A DNA stretch of 64,000 nt from CAWBLP01 sp963789495 (GCA_963789495.1 CAWBLP010000010.1:310001-374000); one strand, 5' to 3'; shown: positions 16,437-25,835, numbered from the stretch's first letter. A program made the numbers and translations. Notes: generated from the sequence alone by a model not told the origin.

Positions 16437-16803
16437 CGCGGCGGCTGAAGATCGCAGGAAAAGCGGGGGCGAACGCTGCCCTCAGCCCCGCGTGGGGGAG
16501 GCAGCCGTCGGGCGTTCCGGTTTCCCAGCGCTCCGCCATCTCAGCGCTCCGCCATGTCGGCGCCCCGTCGTCGCAGCGCCGCGTCGTCCAGCGCTCCGCG
16601 GTTGGGCGTCCCGGCGTGCGGCGTCCCAACCTGGCGACGGCCCAGCCTTGGCGACGTCCCGGCCTTGCGACGTCCAAGCGCTTCGAGATTCCCGCGCCGG
16701 TCCCGGCGTCCTCTGGCGGCATTGCGGCCGGACCGAACCCCGTACAAGCCACGGGCCGGCGCAAAGGCCGGCCCGCTGCCGTTCAATCCCAGGGTAGGGC
16801 GGA
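16437..16803. other. Intergenic, low-complexity GC-rich
   Basis: No ORF has recognisable content on either strand. The sequence is dominated by variants of CAGCGCTCCGCC and GCGACGTCC in loose arrays. It may be decayed sequence; the open frames here are what such composition gives by chance. Confidence 0.4.
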
Positions 16804-17040
16804 TCAGCCGTTGCTGTTCCAGTGGTAACCTGGTACCGCATTGCCCCGGTCCGCGGTGGCCTGGCGCTGCTGCACCGGACCGGCCTGATAGCCATAGTAC
16901 TCGGCGGCGACGGTGCTGTGCACGCCATTCATCAGGTCCGACTCCGCCTGCACGGCGGTGCCGCCAGGGCCGTCGCCGGCAAACGCGGAACCGGTGGCCA
17001 GGGCCAGAATTGCGGCAGCTGCAAGAATCGTGGTCTTCAT
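16804..17040 (-). CDS. Small exported protein of unknown function
   Basis: 78 residues. MKTTILAAAAILALATGSAFA is followed by GD, a clear signal peptide cut after AFA, leaving a ~57-residue mature protein that is Gly/Gln-rich with EYYGYQAGPV near the middle. The ATG has GGAGA close upstream. It is divergent from the LysR gene with 166 bp between the starts, the common arrangement for a LysR target. No family recognised. Confidence 0.65.
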   Translation of the reverse strand: MKTTILAAAAILALATGSAFAGDGPGGTAVQAESDLMNGVHSTVAAEYYGYQAGPVQQRQATADRGNAVPGYHWNSNG

Positions 17041-17206
17041 CTCAGTTCTCCATCTCCTTCTCACCGAAACCGCCTGTGGCGGTCCGGGACCGCTCGACCG
17101 GTGGCTGATGCGCCGCTCCGTCTTGCGATGGACGTGAGATAGTCCCATTCAGGGCTGAGATAATCCGGCCTTTCCGCAACTGACTTTTGCGTCCTGCGAG
17201 GAAATC

Positions 17207-18142
17207 TTGGACCTGCTAGGGGCTTTACAAAATTTCGTTCGTATTACGGAGACCGGTTCCTTCTCCGCCGTCGCGCGTGAAACGGGCGCCAGCCAGTCCG
17301 CCATCACCCGCCAGATCAGCCAACTGGAGGAACATTTCGGCGTCCGCCTGCTGCATCGGACCACCCGCCGCCTGAGCCTGACCGACGACGGCCAGATCCT
17401 CATCGGCTACGCCCGCCAGTTGCTGGAAGACAGCACCGCCATGGAGACCGTGCTCGGCCAGCACCGGCAGGAGCCGGTTGGCCTGGTGCGCCTCGGCACC
17501 ACCATGGGCACCGGACTCTACCTGGCGCCGCGCCTGCCAGAGCTGTTGGGCCGCCATCCCGGCCTGCTGGTGGAACTGGTGGTGCTCGACCACTTCACCG
17601 ACATGGTCGAATCCCGGCTCGACCTCGCACTGCACCGGGGAACCATCGCCAACTCCTCCCTGGTGGCCCGGCAGATCGGCATGTTCGGCCAGTCGCTGGT
17701 GGCGTCACCGACCTACCTGGAACGGCATGGCACCCCATCCACGCCCGCCGACCTCGCGGAGCATGTCTGCGTCTGGCGCGACGACCAGCCGGGTCGCGAC
17801 GTCTGGCAGTTCACCGGTTCGGCAGGCCGCGAGACCATCCAGGTCTCCGGTCCGCTCGGCACCAACAACGAGCAGGCCGCCCTGCTGCTGGCCCGGCAAG
17901 GCCATGGCATCGCCCTGCTGCCCGAGGTGCAGGTGATCGATGAGGTGCGCGCCGGCCGGCTGGTCGTGCTGCTGTCGGACTACCAGTCCCAGCCGGTCGC
18001 GCTGCACATCGTCTATCCGTCCCGTCGCAACCTGGCGCCGCGTACCCGCGTGGTGCTGGAATTCGTGGTGCGGGAGATCCGCGCCGGGGTGGAAGCCGCC
18101 AAGCGGATCAAGGAAGGCAGCGAGGATGCATTCTGGGCGTAA
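17207..18142 (+). CDS. LysR family transcriptional regulator
   Basis: 311 residues with the LysR helix-turn-helix (FVRITETGSFSAVARETGAS, then SAITRQISQLEEHFGVRLLH) and a PBP2 effector domain. The DRLDLALHRG-like SRLDLALHRG and the C-terminal PSRRNLAPRTRVVLEFV are typical of the CrgA group. The start is TTG with GAGGA about 6 bp before it; no ATG preserves the HTH. The final codons and stop sit inside a 25-bp tandem duplication. The likely target is the divergent exported protein. Confidence 0.88.
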   Translation: MDLLGALQNFVRITETGSFSAVARETGASQSAITRQISQLEEHFGVRLLHRTTRRLSLTDDGQILIGYARQLLEDSTAMETVLGQHRQEPVGLVRLGTTMGTGLYLAPRLPELLGRHPGLLVELVVLDHFTDMVESRLDLALHRGTIANSSLVARQIGMFGQSLVASPTYLERHGTPSTPADLAEHVCVWRDDQPGRDVWQFTGSAGRETIQVSGPLGTNNEQAALLLARQGHGIALLPEVQVIDEVRAGRLVVLLSDYQSQPVALHIVYPSRRNLAPRTRVVLEFVVREIRAGVEAAKRIKEGSEDAFWA

Positions 18143-18171
18143 ACAAGAGGATGCATTCTGGGCGTAAACAA
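18122..18171. repeat. Perfect 25-bp tandem duplication at the lysR 3' end
   Basis: Units at 18122-18146 and 18147-18171 are identical, starting GAGGATGCATTCTGG and ending GCGTAAACAA. The first copy contains the lysR stop codon, so the protein is unaffected and the second copy lies in the 3' untranslated region. Confidence 0.92.
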
Positions 18172-18194
18172 CCGGCAGCCTCGTCGCGGCGACG

Positions 18195-19151
18195 CTACTG
18201 ACCGGACGAAGGCAGCCACGCCTCCGTCCCCCACAACGCCGCCAGGCTGGTCTGCTCCGCCTCCACATGCGTCACCCAGCTTGGCCCGTCCCACCACACC
18301 GCGTGGAACCCCCGGGCCTCACCCTGTTCAACAAACTCCGGATCGGTCGCCACCCCATGCAGCGCCGCGGCGAGCCGAACCGCCACGTCCTCCGGCAGTC
18401 CGGCCGGCGCGGCCACGCCACGGGTGATGAAGGCGGAGAGCGGCCACCCGGCCTCCTGCACCGCCGGCATGTCGGGAAACGCGCCGGAGCGCCGGCCGGC
18501 GGCAACCCCCAGGCCGACCAGCTTTTCGGCCCGGAGCGGCGCGATTGCCTCGGATAGCGCCAGCGCGGCCGCCGCCACATTGGCCCCGACCACCGCCTGG
18601 CGCGCCGCGGCCACCGAGGGAAAGGTGACGATGTTCAGTCGTGTGCCGGCCAGCGCCTGCAGCCGTAATGCCGCCAAATGCGGCGCACTGCCGGGCGGCG
18701 GCGTGCCCAGGGGTACCGCGCCGGCATCCTCTGCGGACCGGCTCACCAGTTCCTGCATGCTCTGCACCGGCGTCGCCGCGGGGCAGACGAACACCACCGG
18801 TTCCTTCTGCACCGCACCGAGCAGGGTCAGGCGGGACAGCAGCGTGGGCACGTCCCGGTCCACCATGCGGGCCGGCAAGGTGGGTGTGGCGACCCAGCCC
18901 AGGGTGGCGCCGGTCGGCGGCGCATCCGCCAGCGCCAGCATCGCGTTCAGTCCCGCCTCGCCCGGCAGGTTGCGGATCGCAACCTCGATCTGCCCGAGAT
19001 GCCGACCCAGCAGCGGCGCAAAGGATCGCGCCACCCGATCCGGCCCGGATCCTTCCACTGCGCCGACCAGCAGCGTGATGCGGCGACTTGCGCCAGCCGG
19101 CATGGCGGCGAGGGCCGCTGCGCCAACCAGCAGCCCCCGCCGGGTGATCAA
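18195..19151 (-). CDS. TctC/Bug family tripartite tricarboxylate transporter substrate-binding protein
   Basis: 318 residues. The N-terminus MITRRGLLVGAAALAAMPAGA is a Tat- or Sec-type signal peptide. The mature part follows the Bug fold, with RSFAPLLGRHLGQIEVAIRNLPGEAGLNAM at the N-lobe and GLGVAAGRRSGAFPDMPAVQEAGWP in the C-lobe. These bind carboxylates for TctAB permeases, but no tctA/tctB is adjacent, so it is an orphan as is common in the family. Its ATG overlaps the secF stop (ATGA). Confidence 0.85.
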   Translation of the reverse strand: MITRRGLLVGAAALAAMPAGASRRITLLVGAVEGSGPDRVARSFAPLLGRHLGQIEVAIRNLPGEAGLNAMLALADAPPTGATLGWVATPTLPARMVDRDVPTLLSRLTLLGAVQKEPVVFVCPAATPVQSMQELVSRSAEDAGAVPLGTPPPGSAPHLAALRLQALAGTRLNIVTFPSVAAARQAVVGANVAAAALALSEAIAPLRAEKLVGLGVAAGRRSGAFPDMPAVQEAGWPLSAFITRGVAAPAGLPEDVAVRLAAALHGVATDPEFVEQGEARGFHAVWWDGPSWVTHVEAEQTSLAALWGTEAWLPSSGQ

Positions 19152-20329
19152 GGCGGCGCCGCGGTCTTGGCGGTGGGGGACTTGGCGGTGGGAGACTTGC
19201 CGGTGGGAGATTTGCCGGTGGGAGACTTGGCGGCGGGTGTCTTGGCTGCGGCGGTTGCGGCGGCAGGGCTTGTGCCGAGTTGCCGGGCGGGGCTTGTGCC
19301 GGCGGGGCTTGTGCCGGCGGGGCTTGTGCCGGCGGGGCTTGTGCCGGCGGGGCTTGTGCCGGCGGGGGTCTGCTCGGTTTGGGTCCTGGCGGTGGGGGTG
19401 GGCGCCGGCGCGGCCTCCCGTCTCAGCCGCTTTTCTCCCAGGAACAACAGGATAGGAGCTGCAATGAAGATAGAAGATGAAGTGCCGACCACGATGCCGA
19501 ACAGCATCACCCAGGCGAAGCCGGAGATCAACTCACCGCCGAACAGCGCCAGCGGCAGGCTGGCCAGGAACACGGTCATCGAGGTGCCGAGGGTGCGGTT
19601 CAGCGTCTCGTTGATCGACAGGTCGATCAGCTCGCGCAGCGGCATCGACTTGTATTTGCGCAGGTTTTCCCGCACCCGGTCATACACCACCACCTTGTCG
19701 TTGGTGGAATAGCCGAGCACGGTCAGGATCGCGGCCACCATCACCAGGTCGAATTCGATCCGGGTCAGTGCGAGGAAGCCGATTGCCTTGGTGACGTCCA
19801 GGATCAGCGTCACCACCGCGCCGACGGCGAACTGCCATTCGAAACGGAACCAGATATAGACCAGGATCATCAGCAGGCTGATGCCCAGGGCGAGCAGCCC
19901 GTTGCGGAACAGTTCGGCCGACACCGAGGCACCGACCGCGTCCGCCCGCATCACCTTCGCCCCGGGAACGTGCTGCTCCAGCGCCGCCCGCACCCGGTTG
20001 ATCGTGGTCTGCGTCGCCTTCTCGCTGGATTGCGTCCCCAGCCGGATCAGCACGTCGGAGGCGTCACCGAAACTCTGCACCCCCTGCGGCGGCACGCCGG
20101 CATCGGCCAGCGCGCCGCGGATCTGGGTGAAGTCGGCCGGACCCGGGGTGCGCACCTCCATCACGATGCCACCCGAGAAATCGATGCCGAGGTTGAGCCC
20201 GGGATAGAAGAACAGCACGACCGAGGCGGTGGACAGGATGGCCGACACCATCAGCCCCATGATCCGTCCCCGCATGAAGTGGATGCGGGTGTGGTCGGGG
20301 ACGATGCGGAACATTGGCTTCATGAACAT
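19148..20329 (-). CDS. secF: Protein translocase subunit SecF with repeat-rich tail
   Basis: 393 residues; the conserved part is about 320. SecF with SecD uses the proton motive force to help Sec export. GLNLGIDFSGGIVMEV, the six-helix core with VLGYSTNDKVVVYDRVREN, and SINETLNRTLGTSMTV are diagnostic. Beyond the last helix comes a tail of five SPAGT units and four KSPT(G/A) units, encoded by 15-bp DNA repeats. This tail is not part of the known SecF fold. It lies 6 bp after secD and overlaps the TctC gene. Confidence 0.93.
   Translation of the reverse strand: MFMKPMFRIVPDHTRIHFMRGRIMGLMVSAILSTASVVLFFYPGLNLGIDFSGGIVMEVRTPGPADFTQIRGALADAGVPPQGVQSFGDASDVLIRLGTQSSEKATQTTINRVRAALEQHVPGAKVMRADAVGASVSAELFRNGLLALGISLLMILVYIWFRFEWQFAVGAVVTLILDVTKAIGFLALTRIEFDLVMVAAILTVLGYSTNDKVVVYDRVRENLRKYKSMPLRELIDLSINETLNRTLGTSMTVFLASLPLALFGGELISGFAWVMLFGIVVGTSSSIFIAAPILLFLGEKRLRREAAPAPTPTARTQTEQTPAGTSPAGTSPAGTSPAGTSPAGTSPARQLGTSPAAATAAAKTPAAKSPTGKSPTGKSPTAKSPTAKTAAPP
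19291..19365 (-). repeat. 15-bp minisatellite in secF (five units)
   Basis: Five units of GGCTTGTGCCGGCGG (plus-strand reading) begin at 19291, 19306, 19321, 19336 and 19351. They encode the SPAGT units of the SecF tail. A related array of 15-bp units at about 19176-19240 encodes the KSPT units. Unit number could vary between strains without breaking the frame. Confidence 0.9.
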
Positions 20330-20335
20330 GGCGCG

Positions 20336-21913
20336 TCAGACCGGCAGCAGCTTCGGGCGGGTGGACTGGTACCAGCGCGAGACCAGCAGGCGCGTCAGCA
20401 TCCAGGCGGTGAACAGCGATGTGGCAATGCCCACCGTGATGGTCACGGCAAATCCCTTCACCGGGCCGGAGCCGAACACGAACAGCATCACATGCGCCAG
20501 GAAGGCAGTGGCATTGGAGTCGAAGATCGTGTTGTAGGCGCGCTGGAACCCATGCTCCAGGGCCGAGAGCGGCGGGCGGCCATTGCGCTGCTCCTCACGG
20601 ATGCGCTCGTTGATCAGGATGTTGGCGTCCACCGCCATGCCCAGGGTCAGCAGGATGCCCGCCATGCCCGGCAGGGTCAGCGTCGCCTGCAGCAGCGACA
20701 TGACCGCCAGCATCAGCACCAGGTTGACCAGCAGGCACAGATTGGCGAACCAGCCGAACAGCCCATAGAACATCGCCATGAAGGCGATCACCATCACGAA
20801 GCCGACGGCGAGCGAGATCGCTCCGGCACGGATGCTGTCGGCGCCGAGTTCCGGCCCGACCGAGCGTTCCTCCACCACCGTCAGCGGGGCCGGCAGAGCG
20901 CCGGCACGGAGCAGCACCGCCAGGTCATTGGCGCTCGCCGCGGTGAACGACCCGCTGATCTGACCGCGGCCGCCGGTGATCGGCTCGCGGATCACCGGGG
21001 CGGAGATCACCTTGTCGTCCAGCACGATGGCGAAGCGGTGGTTGACGTTGGCGCGGGTGATGTCGCCGAAGCGGCGGGCGCCGACCGAGTTGAAGCTGAA
21101 ATTCACCACCCACTCGCCGCTCTGCGGATTGGTGCCGGCGCGCGCATCGGTCAGGTCGGCGCCGTCCACGTCCACGCGCTTGCGCACGGCGATCTTCTCG
21201 TTCGGGCGGTCCTGCATCGGCAGGTATTCGTCGCCGGGCGGCGGCGGCCCGCCCGAGGCCGGATTGGCCGTCTCGTCCACCAGCCGGAAGGTCATATGCG
21301 CGGTCTGGCCGAGCAGTTCCTTGATGCGGTTGGGGTCGCTGATCCCCGGCAGTTGCACCACGATGCGGTCGTTGCCCTGCTGGGTGATCTGCGGATCGAC
21401 CACGCCGGTCTCGTCGATGCGGCGCCGCACGATCTCAATCGACTGCTGCACCGCGCCGTTGGCCCGCGCGTTCAGTGCCACGGTGGACAGGGTCAGGGTG
21501 ATCGACCCGTCAGGCTGGCTGACGATGTCGAGGTCGGGGACGCCGGTCGGCCCTTCGGCCTGCACCAGCGGCTTCAGCGCGGCGAGCGCGGCCTCGGTCT
21601 TGGATGGGTCGCGCAGCCGCAGCAGCGCGCGGTTCTGGTCCGGCTGCGCCTCCAGCGTCTGATAGAAGATGGAGCCGGGCCGCAGCGCCTGGCGCACCCC
21701 GTCCAACAAGCTGTCCAGCCGCTCCTTCACCACCGCCTTCATGTCGACTTCCAGCAGCAGATAGGAGCCGCCGCGCAGGTCCAGCCCCAGATGCACCGTG
21801 CGCCAGGGCAGCCAGGGCGCCGGGGCCGGGAACAGGTTGGGGATGCAGAGAATCGCCCCCAGCAGGCAGATGCTGAGAATCACTACGGTTTTGAGGCGGG
21901 TGAAATACATCAT
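20336..21913 (-). CDS. secD: Protein translocase subunit SecD
   Basis: 525 residues. HLGLDLRGGSYLLLEVD at the N-terminus, the periplasmic P1 domain with DRIVVQLPGISDP, and the SecD helices with GMAVDANILINERIREE are all present. The yajC gene that often precedes secD is not found immediately upstream; hairpin repeat copy C and an IS element are there instead. The start MMYF has no strong ribosome-binding site. Confidence 0.95.
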   Translation of the reverse strand: MMYFTRLKTVVILSICLLGAILCIPNLFPAPAPWLPWRTVHLGLDLRGGSYLLLEVDMKAVVKERLDSLLDGVRQALRPGSIFYQTLEAQPDQNRALLRLRDPSKTEAALAALKPLVQAEGPTGVPDLDIVSQPDGSITLTLSTVALNARANGAVQQSIEIVRRRIDETGVVDPQITQQGNDRIVVQLPGISDPNRIKELLGQTAHMTFRLVDETANPASGGPPPPGDEYLPMQDRPNEKIAVRKRVDVDGADLTDARAGTNPQSGEWVVNFSFNSVGARRFGDITRANVNHRFAIVLDDKVISAPVIREPITGGRGQISGSFTAASANDLAVLLRAGALPAPLTVVEERSVGPELGADSIRAGAISLAVGFVMVIAFMAMFYGLFGWFANLCLLVNLVLMLAVMSLLQATLTLPGMAGILLTLGMAVDANILINERIREEQRNGRPPLSALEHGFQRAYNTIFDSNATAFLAHVMLFVFGSGPVKGFAVTITVGIATSLFTAWMLTRLLVSRWYQSTRPKLLPV

Positions 21914-22027
21914 GGACGTGCAACGGCGCTCCGGGGCGAACGGATTGGCGCGCCCCTATGCGCTGGGCAGGTCGGACCTGTCCAGGGGGGAAGGCCGACC
22001 GGCGGCTGCGCTCGCATCCGCGCGTGT

Positions 22028-22170
22028 GGTGGGTGGCTGAAAGGATCGGGGCGTTGCCTCGAACCCCACCAGGAGGCTTTGCCTCATGGACCTCCAGCAA
22101 AGCCTCGCCTCTGCAATGAATTCGGTTCCAAGGGCCGGGCCCTTGGCGGGGTTTCAAGGGGCAGCGCCCC
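22028..22170 (+). repeat. Dispersed multi-hairpin repeat, copy C (left part)
   Basis: Starts with a degenerate GGTGGG boundary arm, then the GGGGCGTTGCC, AGGAGGCTTTGCCTC, AGCAAAGCCTCGCCT and CCAAGGGCCGGGCCCTTGG modules. The wide central palindrome of other copies is missing, making this a compact variant. It ends at GGGGCAGCGCCCC (22158-22170), where an IS4-family element interrupts it; the rest resumes at 23490. Confidence 0.88.
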
Positions 22171-23489
22171 ATACGCGCGAACTTACGGGGGCCTGAGCTC
22201 GTGGGCCTGGAGCGTGCGGCGTCTCGGCGCTTCGGCAAGGCGGTGGCGGAATATCGCCAAGGCGGCCGGGGTTCGTAGTCTGGGTCGTGGCAGGATCGCG
22301 CCACGCAGGATCTCCCTGGCGGTGTCCCAAGCCCGCCACAGCGTTTGCGGCGCAGGCTGCGTCTGGTCAGGCCGAGGGGGGAAAACCGACGATCTCGTTG
22401 GCGAGATCGTCGGTCAGCACCGCGGCGATCAGCTGCGCCAGCAGCCAGCTTCGCGCCAGCACCGGATCAGCACATGGCAGTTGGTCCAGCCCGCCCAGGC
22501 TCTTCAGCCGCTTGATGCCGATCTCCACCTGCCAGCGATGCCGGTAGAGCGCGGCCACCTGCGCCATCGGCTGCGCTGCATCCGGCAGCGAGGTGATCAG
22601 CATCAGAAACCCAGCCGCGAGCACGGTGCGCGGCTGGATCTGCTGGCTCTTCTTGTTGGCCTTGCGCGTCCGCTTGGCACGCTGGCGCGCTGCATCCTCG
22701 GGCGGCAGTGGCTGGATCACCAGGCGAAGGCCGCGTGGAATACCCTTGATCCAGACCGCGACCTCGCGCGGTTCGGTGGTCCCGGCCAGCAGCGCCGCCA
22801 CATCAATGCGCGCGCCCGCTGCGTCATACAGCTTCACCGATCCCCAGCTGATCCGCGTGACGAAGTCGGCGCCACGCCCCAGCACTTCCTTGAAGTTCCG
22901 CACCCGCGCATAGCCGCGGTCCATGATGAGGATGCTGCCGGAACAGATCCGCGTCCGTCCGGTAGCTTCGGCCTCGCGGGTCGTGGTCAGCGCCAGGTCG
23001 GCGAAGCGCCCACGCGCGGGGTCGTAGCGCGCGTGCAGCCGCCAGTCCTGGCCCTTGCCTGGCGCGCAGATCACCGAGCCGTCCACCAGCGACAGGTGCA
23101 GCCCACTGCCGCTGGGCCGGTGCAGACGATCGGCCAGCAGCGCCGCCAGCATATGCGCCAGCCAGTCGCCCATCTTGCGCAACCGCCCTTCGACCGCCTT
23201 GTCCGACAGATCGGCGATGCCGGCATCCCCGGCCAGCGCCGCCGCGGCGCGAAACGACTGCCCGCCCGGACCCCACATCAGCGCCAGACGCAGCAACGCC
23301 TCCGCCGAGCGGATCTTGCGCCGGCGCACCAGTGCTTTGAACTGGCGCGCCGTGGCCTCGAGGTCGACAATCCTGGCCAGCGACGCGACGATCGCTGTCC
23401 ATTCACCAGAACGCAGGGAGGATGCGCGGGGCATCCAAGCTTGGAATCGTACCACCCCGTGACCGCGCAAGCGTTAGATTCGCGCACAT
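22171..23489 (-). mobile_element. IS4-family insertion sequence in repeat copy C
   Basis: 1319 bp flanked by a perfect 13-bp direct repeat, GGGGCAGCGCCCC, at 22158-22170 and 23490-23502. The termini are imperfect inverted repeats: ATACGCGCGAA at the left and ATGTGCGCGAA reading in from the right. Removing the element and one 13-bp copy restores a normal repeat C. A target duplication of this length fits the IS4 family. One transposase gene fills most of it, with ~196 bp of non-coding sequence at the left end. Confidence 0.88.
22367..23434 (-). CDS. IS4-family DDE transposase
   Basis: About 355 residues. The IS4 YREK signature Y-x2-R-x3-E-x6-K is exact in YRHRWQVEIGIKRLK near the C-terminus. 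Other DDE blocks are HLSLVDGSVIC and ILIMDRGYARVRNF. A basic segment (RAKRTRKANKKS) precedes the last catalytic block. The ATG at 23434 is preferred over a TTG at 23470. No frameshift or stop is visible, so the element may still be active. Confidence 0.88.
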   Translation of the reverse strand: MPRASSLRSGEWTAIVASLARIVDLEATARQFKALVRRRKIRSAEALLRLALMWGPGGQSFRAAAALAGDAGIADLSDKAVEGRLRKMGDWLAHMLAALLADRLHRPSGSGLHLSLVDGSVICAPGKGQDWRLHARYDPARGRFADLALTTTREAEATGRTRICSGSILIMDRGYARVRNFKEVLGRGADFVTRISWGSVKLYDAAGARIDVAALLAGTTEPREVAVWIKGIPRGLRLVIQPLPPEDAARQRAKRTRKANKKSQQIQPRTVLAAGFLMLITSLPDAAQPMAQVAALYRHRWQVEIGIKRLKSLGGLDQLPCADPVLARSWLLAQLIAAVLTDDLANEIVGFPPSA

Positions 23490-23552
23490 GGGGCAGCGCC
23501 CCTTGATGGGGGGTTGGGGGGGCAAAAGCCCCGGCGCTTGCCACGTCCCACC
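23490..23552 (+). repeat. Dispersed multi-hairpin repeat, copy C (right part)
   Basis: Begins with the second copy of the 13-bp target duplication, then TTGATGGGG, a GGGGGGGCAAAAGCCCC hairpin and the closing boundary arm GCTTGCCACGTCCCACC. Joined to 22028-22170 it forms one compact element. Confidence 0.85.
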
Positions 23553-23577
23553 ACAAGGCGCGGCCACGGAACGCTGC

Positions 23578-25835
23578 TCAGGCGGCGAGCGCCGCCGCCG
23601 TGGCCTGCACCGCAACCGCGTCCCGCAGCGAGGCACGCAGCGCGTCCTCGCTAAATCGGGCGCTCGCATAGGCGATCTGGCCGGCACAACGTGCCTGCCA
23701 CAGCTCGTCATCCAGTAGCAGCGCGCAGATCGATTGCGCAAATTGCGCGGCGTCGGCGTGGACGAAGGCGGTGCGCTCCAGCCCATCCAGTCCCTGCGCG
23801 CCCACCGGCGTGGTGACCAGCGGCACGCCCTCACGCAAGGCCTCCACCACCTTCAGCTTGACCCCGGCACCGCAGCGCAGCGGCACCACGGCCACCCGGG
23901 CATTGCGATAGCGCGCACGCAGGGTCGCGTCGTCCACATTCGCCATCACCCGTACCCCAGGCCCGGCCAGCTCCAGCACCGCCGGCCCGGGATGCGAGCC
24001 GACGATCGACAGCGTCGCGTCCGGCACTTGCCCGCACACCAGCGGCAGCACCTCGGCGACGAACCAGCGCGCGGCATCCTGATTGGGCGGATGGCCGAAG
24101 CCAGCGACGAACACGATCGTCCGCTCCGCCGGCGCGACGCGCGGCGTGGCGAACTCCGTGAAGCTGTACGGAACCACGGCGCGGGCATCCACTTGCGGCT
24201 CCAGCGCGCGCACCGCGGCGGCCTCCTCGGCCGAGAGGTAAAGCGAGACATCCGCGCGCCGCCATATCGCCCGCTCGCGCTCCTCCATCCGGTCCGCCTC
24301 GGCCAGCAGACGCGCATCGCGCTCCAGCGTGCCCTGCATGCGCAGGCGGCTGAAATGCAGGTCGTGACCATAGGCAGGTCGTGACCATAGTCCGCGATCC
24401 GTGCGCTGCTATGGCTGCGGACCGCGTCCAGCCATGCCTCGGCCACCTCCGGCCGGCTGAGCAGCACCAGGTCCAGCTCCTGTCCGTGCTCGCGCAGCCA
24501 GGTCGGCAGCGCTACCTGATGCGGGCCGTGGAACACCTCCACGCCCATCGCCTGCAGGGCCTCGGCGTAGCCAGCCGCATAGGCCAAATTGTGTGGCCAG
24601 AACTTCACGATCATGCCGTCCGCCAGCAGCGCCCGCAGGACGCACAGCATGGCCCGCGAACCGGCGTCACGATCCGGCTCCGGCAGCTTGTGGTCCACCA
24701 CCAGCGCCACGCCACGTCCCCTGCCCCGCTCCCGCGCGCGCAGCACATGTTCGGCATTCGGGTAGTGCTCGCGCGCCAGGGTCGGCCCCCAGCGGTGCAG
24801 GAAGCTGCGGCGATTGACCGCCTGGAACGACTTGATGCCGAGCGCGACGTCGCGTCCGTGCGAGACGCCCTCGAAATGCACCACCTCCGAGCGCGGCTGG
24901 TACAGCGTCTTCAGCCCGTGCGTGCGCAGGCGGAAGCACAGGTCGGTGTCCTCGAAATAGGCCGGCGCAGAGCGGACATCGAAACCTCCAAGGTCGAGGA
25001 ACAGCGCAAGCGGCACCATCAGCGAGGCGCCGGAGCAGTAATCCACCTCCCGCACGTAGTTGTATTCGGGTCGTGTCGGGTCTTCGTAGCGCCCGTAATT
25101 CCAGCCGGAAGCATCGGACCAGATGATCCCGCCGGCCTCCTGCAATCTGCCATCCGCATACAGCAGCTTGGACCCGACCGCACCGACATCGCTGCGGGTC
25201 TCGAACAGCTCCAGCATGCTGTCCAGCCAGCCCGGCAGCACCTGGGTGTCATTGTTGAGGAACAGCAGATGCGCGCCGGTTGCGTGCTGCGCGGCAGCAT
25301 TGCAGCTGCGCAGGAAGCCGAGGTTTTCCTCGTTGCGCAGCAGACGGATGCCGCGCACCTGGCTGAGGCAGGCGGTCTCGGTCCCCGGGAACGCGTCATC
25401 GACCACGATCACCTCGATCGTTGCCGCCGGCGGGTGGGCGGCGATCGAGGCGAGGCAGCGCAACGTGTAATCCAGCTTGCCGTATGTCGGCACGATCACC
25501 GAGACGGCGGGCCGGTCGCTGCCGGGCACGACCAGATCCTCCGCCCGCACCGCCTGGATCAGCGGCAGCCTTACGGCAGGCGGTGTGGTGCGTCGGCGCT
25601 GGCGGGCCAGCAGCCAGTACCGGGCATGGGTGCCGAGTTGCAGGGTGCAGGTCCACCAGAGCAGCAGCACCAGGCGTCGCAACTGGGTGCCGACCCAGGG
25701 CCAACGGGTTTGCACCACGCGCGCCGCCGTCAGACCGCGACGCAGCAGAAGATCGGCAAACAACCCGGGCAGGCTGGCGAGCCGGGTCAAGGCCAGGCCG
25801 GGGCCATAGCTCGACAAATGCTGGGAGAAACTCAC
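23578..25835 (-). pseudogene. Two-domain glycosyltransferase (GT2 + GT4-like) split by 17-bp duplication
   Basis: The N-terminal part carries a GT2 domain: VSVIVPTYGKLDYTLRCL, VIVVDDAFPG, FLNNDTQVLPGWL and YFEDTDLCFRLR. Its frame is lost after RIADYGHDL, where a perfect 17-bp tandem duplication (24357-24390) shifts reading. In the restored frame the protein continues as a GT4-like C-terminal half: FVAGFGHPPNQDAARWFV, VVPLRCGAGVKLKVVEAL, GVPLVTTPVGAQGL. Without the duplication the ORF is 746 codons and continuous. Such fused enzymes build surface polysaccharides. The duplication could be real or an assembly fault. Confidence 0.82.
24357..24390. repeat. Perfect 17-bp tandem duplication causing a frameshift
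   Basis: Two copies of GCAGGTCGTGACCATAG abut at 24357-24373 and 24374-24390. As 17 is not a multiple of three, it breaks the glycosyltransferase frame; deleting one copy restores it exactly. Confidence 0.95.

Noticed and set aside
16372..17108. Several 100-180 residue ORFs on both strands between the NsrR operator and the exported protein
   Set aside because: Low-complexity Arg/Pro/Ala-rich products with no start context or family features, as expected from GC-rich sequence.
19291..19365. CRISPR-like array
   Set aside because: 15-bp units without spacers, inside secF and encoding a regular pentapeptide.
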